Assembly (NCBI GenBank): GCA_029532415.1
Contig: JAQOTA010000053.1
Location: forward strand, 62,001-126,000
Reading direction: 5' to 3'
Source: Marasmius tenuissimus
Taxonomy: Eukaryota > Basidiomycota > Agaricomycetes > Agaricales > Marasmiaceae
Length of the DNA: 64,000 bases
The notes under the pieces were generated by a model. That model had not been told where the DNA came from. It ran no database searches and saw only the letters and a program-made list of their open reading frames with translations. Made by a program: the position numbers and the translations under genes. Of this stretch, positions 55,016 through 64,000 are shown piece by piece (position 1 is the first letter of the stretch; every line of letters begins with the position of its first letter).

Positions 55016-57297
55016 ATGGGCCGTTTGATATCTGTTTCCCTTTTTCTTCTTTTGACGACATCGTTATGTCAAGCATTTGCGGATCATTTCGACGCGTTTC
55101 CCCGCGCTGGAGATCCTCATGGGGAGAAGGCTCCGACTGGAAAGGTTTTCAAACGTGCGGATGGAAAGGAAATCCCTCCTTACGGTGCGTAAATCAATCA
55201 TAGCTTGTGCGTTCTTCATTTATTTACACCCGATTTTCTCTAGATACGGTCTATCATTTCGACCAACTAGTTAGCCAATTCCTCGTTGATCGCCATGGAA
55301 CATAAAAGATTGAAAGACTCTCTTCAGATTGATCACGACGACCCCTCACTCGGAACATTCAAGCAACGCTATTGGCACACTGCTGAATTCTACGAACCTG
55401 GTATGCCTACTTACCACCTCCTCGGGAATGTCACATCGAGCCCACCTTTTTGCCAGGCGGACCCATCATTGTCTACTCACCCGGAGAAGGCAACGCCGAA
55501 GGTCACACAAGCCGTCTTACCAACTCCTCCATAACCGGACACATGGCTCAACTATTCAACGGAGCAACTGTCCTTCTCGAACATCGTTTTTATGGCTATT
55601 CAAACCCGTATCCCGACCTTAAGGGAACGACTTTGGCCAAGTACCATACTCTCGAGCAAGCGGTCAACGATTTGGAGTATTTCGCGAAGAATGTTAAGCT
55701 ACCGATGGAGGGAGGCGACGATGTGGGCCCGGAGAAGGCACCGTGGATTTTGTCGGGGTGTAGTTATATGGGTGCTCTGACGGCGTGGACGATGCAAGCG
55801 TGAGTCTCCTTCTTGGGAGCTCGTTGGGTATGGGCTGACACTCCTGCACAGTAAACCAGGACTATTCCACGCCGGTTGGTCGTCCTCAGCTCCAGTCCAA
55901 CCGATCTAGTGAGTTGCATTCGCTCCTCCCCCGCACTATGTATGTGGAGGCTCAATGCGGGAAAACAGTAATTTCTGGAGGTACTACGAGCCCATCCGCA
56001 AGAACATGGCCAAGAACTGTTCCGCTGACGCTCAAGCCGTTATCAACTACGTCGACAAGACTTTGGACACCAACGATGCAAACAAAATCCGTGAACTCAA
56101 GGATGTCTTCGGTATGGCCAACGTCAGCAACGTGAACGACTTTGCTGGTGCTCGTACGTCCGCATCTACATCCGATCTTTTCCTTCCTCTTAATACAAAC
56201 TGGAAACTTAGTTACCCGCCCATTCTGGACGTGGCAAAGCGTCAACCCTCTTTCTGGTGCCAAAACCGACTTTAACGAGTTTTGCGATGCTCTCGAGGTC
56301 GATGGGAGTGGTCAACACGCTTCCGACCAAGGATGGGGTGAATACAAGGCTTTGCAAGCGTGGGGGAAGTATTACAAGGAAACTTGGATCCCGAAAGTTT
56401 GTGGGAGCACTCCCGTTGGGTCAGATTGATTCCTTCTCGATTTTCATGTTGACCCGTCCTCATTCGTTGTCTCTTAGACAATGCTTCACTCGACGAGCTG
56501 CTAATGATATCGTGGATCCGAAGACTATCAACACAACGATTAATAACTCTGGTCGGTCGTGGGATTGGCAAGTGTGAGTCGTAGTCGAGTCTTGAGACGC
56601 TTCGCCCTTTCATTTACTGACCATTCTTCTGCAGATGCAGCCAGGTCGGATGGCATCAAGCCGGTGCACCAGGAGACGAACCCACACCTCGTCTTGTCAG
56701 TAAGTATCACACTCTTGAGTGGGCCAACGTAAGTCACACCCGAGTTGGTTATTACTCGAATTATTCACAATTTTCGTTCGTTGTACAGAGACCTTGCAAG
56801 CACAATTTCCCTGATGCTCCGACCGATACTGGTGCTGGGATCAACAAGACCATTTCGACGTACAAGGGGTGGGATCTTAATGTTGATCGATTGGTTACTG
56901 TCTATGGTGGACGTGAGTATTCCGAACCTCTTGGAACTCTCGAATACTGTTGCTAAATATTCTGTTACTCTTACTTTTAGGTGACCCATGGATCGAAGCT
57001 TCCCTCGGAGCCAGCACCCTCAACCGAGCCAGCACGGATCGGATGCCCATCATCTTTGCTGAGCAGGGTACACATTGCTCAGAGATATCCATGAGATATG
57101 GACAAGCCGACCCAACAATTGGTGTTGCTATGTCCAAAGCAATCGAGCATATGAAGAAGTGGATGGCGGAGTGGCATGAGAAGAATGGCAAGCCTTCTTC
57201 CTCATCTGGGAAGACCACCACAACGGCTGCGAGCGATGTCACCGAAGACAAGGTTGTAGTTGATCATCTTCACGAGCTAAAGGTGCTACCCCATTGA
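55016..57297 (+). CDS. S28 serine peptidase, copy F (most diverged)
   Basis: Complete copy with ATG at 55016 (MGRLISVSLFLLLTTSLCQA). It has the same exon plan as the others but differs most in sequence: the propeptide is DHFDAFPRAGDPHGEKAPTG followed by the dibasic VFKRADGKEIPPY site. The core has IDHDDPSLGTFKQRYWHT, GGPIIVYSPGEGNAEG, LLEHRFYGYSNP, and the Ser motif SGCSYMGALTAW. The Asp motif is GDPWIEASLGASTLN (Ile for Arg) and the His motif EQGTHCSEIS. The C-terminal tail is Ser/Thr-rich (KPSSSSGKTTTTAASDV) and ends HLHELKVLPH. Its position at the outer edge and its divergence suggest it is the oldest member or a separate lineage. Expected to be a secreted proline-specific peptidase. Confidence 0.87.
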
Positions 57298-57842
57298 GTG
57301 GATCGTGGAGTGGGTGACGACTGGAACGACCACGAACGGACACTATCTTGATTAGTTATCCTACAAGGACTACGTATCTATTTACCTGAGCGCGTCTGGC
57401 GACAGATTCTCGCTGATCATATAATGTATCTATCTGACTTATTTTCGGTACACGGTTAATGTACCAAAATACATCCATTCACTTACGGCGCAGCATGAAG
57501 CCAAGTGCCAAAATGTACAAACCCTGGCTCTTAAGCTCGTTGTGTCTCCAAGCACAACATATCGAGACTCGAGAGTAATGCTGAGTGCTTTCCTGACGAC
57601 ACAAGCATTCCGGCATCGGTCATCCGACTCCCGAGGCTGTTCGAGTCCAGACCGGACCTGAGCGTCGTGAATGATCATATTGGCCGTTTCGTAATAAGCA
57701 CTGCGACCACTGTGCGGTGTGCTCCTGCACCCTCGATTGGAGATGAAAACGCTTTCGCCGGTTGTGTCAATATTCTACAAGGATGTATGTACATGCGTTA
57801 TACGAGTTGAAGTCCGTAATGTTCTTTGGATCCACTAGGGAA
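57298..57842. other. Intergenic between S28 copy F and COX7C
   Basis: Convergent 3' ends of the two genes. Nothing else recognised. Confidence 0.4.
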
Positions 57843-58207
57843 TTACACTGGGTTGTTGGTCCTAAACGAACACAAATTATCGACGTTAGATCCCTCTCTC
57901 CACTCCTCGTTCGAAAAGCAACTCACCATCGGATCCATATAGCAGCAACAGGGAGCCCCAGAGCAGCCGTCGCGAACGCTGTCAAGCTAGCCCCAAATGC
58001 TCTCTTCTTCGCGTACGAGAATGGGAGGTGCTATTCACAGTCGAGCTCATCGTCAAAACAAGACAGACAAAAGGGGAGGCAACGTCTCACATCGGTAACG
58101 ACAGTCGTATGATCAGCACCAGGTCCCTGAGGGCGAGGCATGCTAACGATAGATCTCCTCCCGGTGGTTCTGAGCGTCTGTTGACCAATTCGAGCTAGGA
58201 GAGACAT
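57843..58207 (-). CDS. COX7C: Cytochrome c oxidase subunit VIIc (yeast Cox8 homologue), mitochondrial
   Basis: Small nuclear-encoded subunit of respiratory complex IV, inner mitochondrial membrane. Three exons, 58207-58091, 58030-57927 and 57861-57843, encode 79 residues. The N-terminal ~35 residues are a mitochondrial import sequence, rich in Arg, Ser and Thr (ARIGQQTLRTTGRRSIVSM). The mature part has the family block HLPFSYAKKRAFGASL followed by one membrane helix (TAFATAALGLPVAAIWI) and a short tail RWTNNPV. Length, order and single helix match the family. The identification is by pattern without a search. Minus strand, not linked in function to its neighbours. Confidence 0.75.
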
Positions 58208-58652
58208 GGCTAGGGGAGGAGGGGCGACGAGAGCGGTTCTGGGTGGGTGTTCTGGGTGATGAGGTGGTGGTTCAGGTGATGTCGGTGAGAAAGCGGCAAC
58301 GCCCTTATAAGCCCAGACCGCCTTGGGAGTTCCCGTTTTAGTATAAGTACATACTCGGACTCGGAGGAGGTCAGTTGACCTTTTCGAAGCATTGAAGGTG
58401 ATATTGTGTGGATGAGTGATGGGCAATACATATCCGTGGGATGTGCCATGTTCGATTGATCCGTACTCCTTCATAAGGGAAGGTCTAGATTCTCACTGGA
58501 GTTTGAGCGGTTCGATTCTGAACGTGGTAACCAATCGAAAAGGTCCTGAAATTCAGTCGCCTCAACGCCGAGTGAGTTGAACAAAGCTGGTCATACCGAG
58601 TATGTATTGACGAGGGATAAGTAATACAACTGGAATCCAAAAACGAGAGAGA
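58208..58652. other. Promoter region of COX7C
   Basis: The 147-codon minus frame 58474-58031 runs into COX7C exon 1 in frame but starts far upstream without a targeting signal, so the ATG at 58207 was preferred. No other gene. Confidence 0.4.
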
Positions 58653-60265
58653 TCACTTCAACCTCAAACTCCTACCTGCGAGGGGCGTCTCTTTCTGCTT
58701 CTTTGGCCTCCCTCTTCCTCTCCCCTTCCCTTTCCTATCCTCCACTTGACTCTGACTCTTCAGATATCTCCCCAAGCTCTTACTCTTCTCATCCGCCTCC
58801 TCGCCGCAGCCCTGGCACACCAAACACTTCAAGAAATGACATTCCCCAACATGCCTGATCAACTCTCGCACATCATTGATCGGTATCCCCCAAGGCCAAT
58901 TACATCCCAACCAACGACACCGCACACCGCCATGCTCAAGACTGAGGTGCCTCTCGAGGAGATGCCCCTCAAATTCGTTGTCGCCGAGGGGTTTAGAAGG
59001 GAATGTATGGGTACAACGGCTTCTGGCGGGAGATCCGAGGTTCGACTCGGATCCCCATAGACATGCCGTCGTTCGTGTAGAGGGAACGTATAGATCCGCA
59101 GCATAGTCGAGAGAAGGAGGTGGCGGGCACCGGCAAAGTCTTAACCTCGAGAGTGAAGTCGTATCTGGCAGAATATCTTTCGGCTCGCGAACTGAAGGGT
59201 TTGAGTTTTTACCCAAACGTTTGGGAGGGAAAGGTTCGTGGGGATGTGTAGGGTCCGGGTTTGGGAGTGGTGGACTTGCAGGAGGCTCTGTGAGGGGAGA
59301 AGACCCTCCAAAGTACGATCGCGCATAGCTTGGAGCAGACGTTTGAGGCCTTGGGATCATCGGCAAACTTGTTGTCCGGGCCAGGGCCCCAGAGCTATGG
59401 TTTCTTTTGTGTGGGTATGGAATACCCGTGATGGCGGTAAGGCTTGACGAGCGCCCTACCAAGTTTGAGGTAGACCCTCCGCGGGACGAATACTCAGCGC
59501 TAGGCGGAACACTTCTACCAACACGATTGAGGTTGTAGCCAAAACTTTGTGTTCGTGGGATTGGGCTGGAAGGGCGTTGTTGGTCGTGTACCCAGCTGTC
59601 AGTGCAATTTCGTCAGTCAAAGGACAAAAAGGATGTGGTGAGAATAACAAACCATTGGGTCTTGGATGACGGAAGGGATGGCCCAACATCATCATAGCGC
59701 GTCTCTGCCGACGGAGCTCTGTCGGAGAAAGAAGATCCACGACCTCATCAGTTGCAAGTAGAATGCAGAGAGATGTATCAGCGTACCTGATAGTCGGTCC
59801 ACTGTTTGCTGCTATCGTGTTCTCGAGATAATCACCATTATCCTCAGCCGTATACTGTTCAAGCGATTCGAAAGTTATCGCGGGCTCCGAATCGTAAATC
59901 AGACCGCTGCGTAGAACGTCGTGCTCAGCTATCGTGCGTCCAACATAACTAAAAGAGCGAAGCAAACGTTGAACATACCTCGTTTCCTCCTCAATTCCAG
60001 GAACACAGACCATCAACCGCCTGACTAAGACCCTCCACATTCCCTCGTCAATCATCATCGATTCGCAAAGCATCGCCAACACATCTTCATCCGAGCGTGC
60101 CCATATTTTGATGTGGAATCTGAGAAGTTCTTCTGTGTAAAACAGCCCATCGTCGCCGGTGACGTTTCCTGGGGAATTTATGGGGTGCGTTGGAGAAGTA
60201 TTGGAGTAGTACGCGCGTGTTGGCACAGATGCGGTGTAAGCTGGCGGCTTTCGAGATTCGACCAT
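58653..60265 (-). CDS. Putative zinc-finger and AT-hook-like protein
   Basis: Two long frames overlap at 59456-59462. A 65-bp intron, 59459-59395, joins them in frame, giving about 515 residues (less if a 57-bp in-frame intron near 59600 is also removed). The N-terminal half is structured-looking (EELLRFHIKIWARSDEDVLA, VLVRRLMVCVPGIEEETR) without a domain I recognise. The second half begins with a Pro/Ser-rich stretch. It then carries Cys/His clusters compatible with C2H2-type fingers (HLLERHLSLEHGGVRCRWLG, then H-x4-C and CLVCQGC) and a basic AT-hook-like motif, KGRGRGRPKKQK, near the C terminus. Nuclear DNA binding is likely by these motifs. The start ATG at 60265 could also be 60308 in another frame. 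Confidence 0.6.
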
Positions 60266-60369
60266 GTCCTTTGTTGGGTGTTTTGAGGAACCGGATAACG
60301 TCGAGCATCGAGAAAGTGAAGGTCTACGTTGGAGTTCAACGGGTGAGCGCGGTGATCAAAGGGAACGCG

Positions 60370-60593
60370 ATGGCTATTCTACGCACCCTGTTTCTTTGTC
60401 TCGTTGTAGTTGCTTCAGTGACTTGGAGTCCTGGCGTTGAACCGGGTTAGCTGCTTTCATAATATGAGAGTGGCAAGGAAAAGTGACTTTGCGAAGGATG
60501 TGTTGCTTACCAGGTCATCTTCCTGTATATATGATACCCAACCCCACTGCTTTGGCCGAGTCGTGCAACACTCGTGGCAACCCACATCGATAG
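60370..60593 (+). CDS. Candidate small secreted protein
   Basis: Two exons, 60370-60445 and 60514-60593, with a 68-bp GT-AG intron, encode 51 residues. The first exon is a convincing signal peptide (MAILRTLFLCLVVVASVTW). The second gives HLPVYMIPNPTALAESCNTR and a TAG stop. Only about 30 residues are left after cleavage, with one cysteine. It is not related to the pair at 595 and 2081. Signal-peptide-like frames occur by chance, so this is only a candidate. Confidence 0.35.
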
Positions 60594-61263
60594 GACGGTC
60601 AAAGCATAGACGAATTGGGACGAGGAAGGGCTATTGTTTGTTGTAATGAGAACAAAGGATAGAGGGCAGTCATGAATGGCTTACTCGATTTAGGTTGCCA
60701 ATTATAATCGTACGAGGAAAAATAGGATTGGATCTGGCCAGTGGTAAGGCCTCCAACAATTTGGGCCAAACCTCAAGAGAATGCAGAATATCTCGATAGG
60801 GAAACATGTCGCATCGTGCATTGTACTACGCAGTGCCACCAAAGTCCCATTTCATCGGTGTCCCCCCAGAAGTTTTACTGTCAATTTCAGAAGTAAGAAA
60901 CTAGTGGAATTTGAATGTGGTTCAAGCGTGGACTTACAGGCCGCTTTTATAGAGAAAAAACTAGTCCAAGGCACGCAAAAGTACTTCATTTTAAGCCAGG
61001 AAATGCCAGCGAGCCTTCTCGTTGCGGTTTGTAGCGATGGTTACGTTGAACGGTGAAGGGCGTGATGGTAAAATGGGTCCTGGTAAGAGAGAGAAGTGAT
61101 GACGTCAGATGTCACGTGCATCGTGGGACACTGGCCTTCCCGATCAGTAAAGCCGGCTGGCGCTGAGTCTGCCAGTGACTCTTCTCTCAAACTCTCACCT
61201 CTTCGACCGTCAATTTTGCAGCTACTACTGGGACGCACATCCAACAATTGTATGCAAGTGAAT
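60594..61263. other. Intergenic, nothing recognised
   Basis: The frame at 60781-61056 has no domain. Ends at the target duplication of the next MITE. Confidence 0.35.
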
Positions 61264-61272
61264 AGGGCTTAG

Positions 61273-61949
61273 TAGACCTGAAGCATGTCCCTACCTGACG
61301 ATGGCAAGCATGTATGTAGGGACCTGTAAAACGGAAGTTTCCGGTCGCAGAAAGTTCTTATGATCGGGCGGGGGCTGCGGACCGCTCATCCGTTGCTCCT
61401 TTCGTCCACTGCCTAAAAGGGAATCGCCAAGACACCCTCACTAGGGAAGGAGACTCTCACGTTGGGGGAGCTCAACCATGGCTGAAATCGCTTCTAGATG
61501 TTGGTAGGCGCGAGATATGCCTAAAATCCTAGTTTTTCTTGACTTACTGAGCATTAGTAGGATCAAAGGACGTGTCTACATTGTCATCAATAATCCCCCA
61601 TCGCGAGGGGCTCCCCTCCAATGAGTACCTCAGCTCTGTGGGCGAGCGAAAAGCCGAAATTATCCCAATACCTTCAATAAACAAGAAAACATAAAACATT
61701 TCTGATTCAAAGGGCTATAACAGTGCAGCAGAGGAGCATACCAGGCAATATATGGTCTTGAAGCTTCATATGTGGCCAAAATAGCGAGAAAGCAGCGGTT
61801 TCTCTACATGGTATACGACAAAAGGGGAAAGGGACGCGCGGACCGCGACCCCGCTCGATCATAAAAACTTTCCGCGACCGGAAACTTCCGTTTTACAGGC
61901 CTGACTGTACATGCTTGCCATCGTCACAGTCAGGTCAGTTACAGGCCTA
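61273..61949. mobile_element. MITE with long inverted arms, probably Mutator-like, 677 bp
   Basis: Inverted arms of about 110 bp: 61273-61385 and 61838-61949. They start TAGACCTG on the left and TAGGCCTG read inward from the right. The best conserved inner stretch is CCTGTAAAACGGAAGTTTCC, followed by GGTCGC and GAAAGTT. A 9-bp direct repeat AGGGCTTAG flanks the element (61264-61272 and 61950-61958). Long terminal repeats with a 9-bp duplication fit a non-autonomous Mutator-like element. No transposase frame is present in the ~450-bp centre. Confidence 0.75.
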
Positions 61950-61958
61950 AGGGCTTAG

Positions 61959-62534
61959 GCTGATGGGGTACTCAGTCGTTTGAGAGCTCGCTTCGATTCG
62001 AGTTGACTCGCTCTAATCTGACAAGCTATCATCACAAGCAGGCTGAGACCCCCGGCCAAGCTGCACTCTACCCTCAAGGTATCCTCTTTGAACCATGGAC
62101 CGCGATAGAGTGCTTCGGAAGGCATTCAAATATTGAGATGCTATTGGGCAGTGCTTGGAGTCGAGCCAAACGAACGGAATCGATGAATGTATCGCCATTG
62201 TGAAGCAGGAGCATGGGAATAGACCGAATTTAACTGAGCAGTAATGATTATCTTTAGAGTCTAGCTCAACGCCCTACAAGACTCGCGAGTCAGTGTTCTC
62301 AAGTTGCATCCAAAGGCTCCCACCACTCTGTAGTTGCACAACAAACTCGTTTCCTCGGTAATCTAGACTTTCATCCTTCACCGGCCTTACGACCGCGAAT
62401 ACAGCTGGGTTACAGCATTCGTGATAATCAGATTAGAAAAGTAGAACACAAATATGACGATGAGGACCTACCCGTACCTTCGACGATGTCGTTCTACAAT
62501 ATCTTAACCAGACACTACTGATGGTACAAGTCAA
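61959..62534. other. Intergenic, nothing recognised
   Basis: Short frames at 62003-62203 overlap on both strands with no domain. 3' flank of the membrane protein gene at 62535. Confidence 0.35.
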
Positions 62535-64000
62535 TCATTGCTCGGGAGGTTCTGGTTCTCTAAATGTGGTGCCTTCTCTACCCAGAGAAGCCGGAGGGCT
62601 GGGGACTCGGAGAGTCGCAGAGGAGCCTAAAGGCGCCGCTCGAATTGACGAGAGGAAAGGGAACGGGGGTAACGTAGGCAATGGCGGAAGAGATCTTATA
62701 TTGCGTGGTGTTGAGGGGCCACCCATATCGGCGAGAGTTTGTGTGCTCTGACGAGAATGGTAGCTTGGGAGTGTCTCGTAGGTCTGGCTACTGGTGATCG
62801 TATCGCGCCTGTCCAAATAGGGGCCGGCGGAGTAGGGCGGAGCGGTTGTTAAACTGGAGACCGCAGTCGGAGGACGCGTACTTGGAGATGGAGACCGACC
62901 TGGGAAGGTAAATGAAGAGGGGGGATGGTCCTCATTCGACGAGGGAGGTCTTTCAGGTGCTGATGTATACGTGAAAGTTGGCATACGTGAGGTGCCGTCG
63001 GAACGGCCCGCGGTGATGGCTGAAGGAGGGGGAACCTCATCATGCTCGTCTCCAGGAGAGCATCGGTTGCTCCTCTGTTCATCCTCCTCCTGTTCAACGT
63101 GCAGATCATTCAAGGAAGGGAGCGAAATCGGTCGGTTAAACGGTAGCTCCGGTCGCCGGCTGTGCCGAGATGACCACAGGTAGTCATTGACAGATAGACG
63201 TGCTGGATGGATTCGAGACAGTGGTTTTGCTCTGTTGAAAGATGGGTAAGAAGCGCGTGCGGGACCAGCTGAGTCCTCAGTGTCAAAAGAATATCGGTTC
63301 GACTGGGTCTCTATCAGCGCCGTATGACGCTTTGCCCTCGTGCCTGCGAAGTCAGAGATTTCTTCGATATCAATCGGATAACCCGTGGTTCCGGTTATGG
63401 AGGATGACTGATACTCTCTCACGGACTCTCGTGGTCCAGTCAGAGATATCCTTGAGGACGGCCGTGAACCTGGCTGGTTTGGCAAGGAGGGCACAGGTTT
63501 TGACAGATGAAAGCTAACGGCCAAGGGTATCTGTCGTTTGGTGGTGCCATCGCGTCGAATCGGAGGATCTGCTTTATTTGTGAATACTATGACAAGATGT
63601 CGAGTTGATCAAACTAGAATACCCACAAGGTGCTGCATGTTTGAGCAAGTTGGAGAAGCGCGCGAGAAGTTGAACAGTATAAAGCAGCAGGACAAGAGCA
63701 GCAAAGACTATCCAAAGCCATAGAAACGGCCATGAAGTCGTCCCAGCCCGGGCAGCGGAAACGCTCAAGCCAATAATTCCAATCATGGTAAACGCGAATG
63801 TTACGATCGTTGGAATGTGGGGAGGTTCATCCAGGATAGAGAACTCCTTCCGGTAGGCCTGGTCACGAACGTGTCAAAAAAACTGGTCTTCAAGTCCCAT
63901 CCTTGAACGAGCAACTTACCACCCGGACCATATAAAATCCAAACCACATCACAGAGAACACAAGTCACGCGGTGATTATCTTCGACAAAACGGAGAGCGC
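62535..64000 (-). CDS. Membrane protein with long disordered tail, 5' end outside window
   Basis: The last part is one long exon ending at 62535. It is spliced to exons that carry membrane helices: PTIVTFAFTMIGIIGLSVSA and WPFLWLWIVFAALVLLLYTV (63850-63650), preceded by YRKEFSILDEPPH and an upstream helix MWFGFYMVRV (about 63940). The segment DPPIRRDGTTK follows the last helix. The ~330-residue tail is Ser/Pro-rich, with SSRISLTGPRESVREYQ, EQEEDEQRSNR and many SP/TP sites that kinases could use. I do not recognise the family. A TGA lies in frame at 63967-63965 within what looks like a further upstream helix, so either another splice site or a start at the following ATG must be used. Confidence 0.6.

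Noticed and set aside
28708..57297. Prolyl oligopeptidase for ribosomal peptide toxin maturation (POPB-like)
   Set aside because: The genes are S28 (secreted, GCSYMG/GGSYPG), not S9 oligopeptidases, and no precursor-peptide repeats are present nearby.
61273..61949. CRISPR array or Rho-independent terminators from the inverted repeats
   Set aside because: There are only two arms with an exact 9-bp duplication outside, and the organism is eukaryotic; a transposon end is the better explanation.

Overview
The window is nuclear DNA of a filamentous basidiomycete, most likely an Agaricomycete (mushroom or wood/litter-associated fungus). The reasons are gene models broken by many 50-65 bp introns, a Ste7-type MAPKK, intron-containing nuclear tRNAs, serpentine membrane proteins of the DUF6534 kind, F-box proteins, secreted S28 peptidases, and two lytic polysaccharide monooxygenases (AA14 and AA9). 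The species cannot be named from the sequence. All exon junctions below were built by eye from reading frame and splice-site consensus; none was checked against transcripts.

Layout. 0-3 kb: two paralogous small secreted cysteine-containing proteins with the same three-exon structure. 3.5-5.4 kb: a MAP kinase kinase. 6.6 kb: tRNA-Asn. 7-11 kb: a C2H2 zinc-finger gene with decayed fragments of a paralogue on both sides. 12.4-25 kb: gene-dense, with a 7-TM protein, a secreted class 3 lipase, a small unknown gene, a PUB-domain protein, tRNA-Met, an AA14 LPMO, an unrecognised gene, an 18-exon DUF6534-like 7-TM protein and an F-box protein. 26-57 kb: a cluster of S28 serine peptidases, five apparently complete and one truncated pseudogene. 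Two of the complete copies form a large inverted repeat. The cluster is interrupted by an AA9 LPMO gene that has been hit twice: by a 479-bp hAT-type MITE and by a 6.4-kb Copia retrotransposon with near-identical LTRs. 57.8-64 kb: cytochrome c oxidase subunit VIIc, a zinc-finger/AT-hook-like protein, a candidate small secreted protein, a 677-bp MITE with ~110-bp inverted arms and 9-bp target duplication, and a membrane protein with a long disordered tail that runs to the window edge.

How it fits together. The secreted set (AA14, AA9 remnant, lipase, S28 peptidases, small secreted proteins) points to extracellular digestion of plant material and protein. Every complete S28 copy carries a signal peptide, a propeptide with a dibasic Lys-Arg site, and Ser/Asp/His catalytic motifs. 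The cluster looks recently and actively rearranged: tandem copies, an inverted pair, a pseudogene, changed C-terminal tails, and fresh transposon insertions next to it. The MAPKK, tRNAs and COX7C are ordinary conserved genes at the sides.
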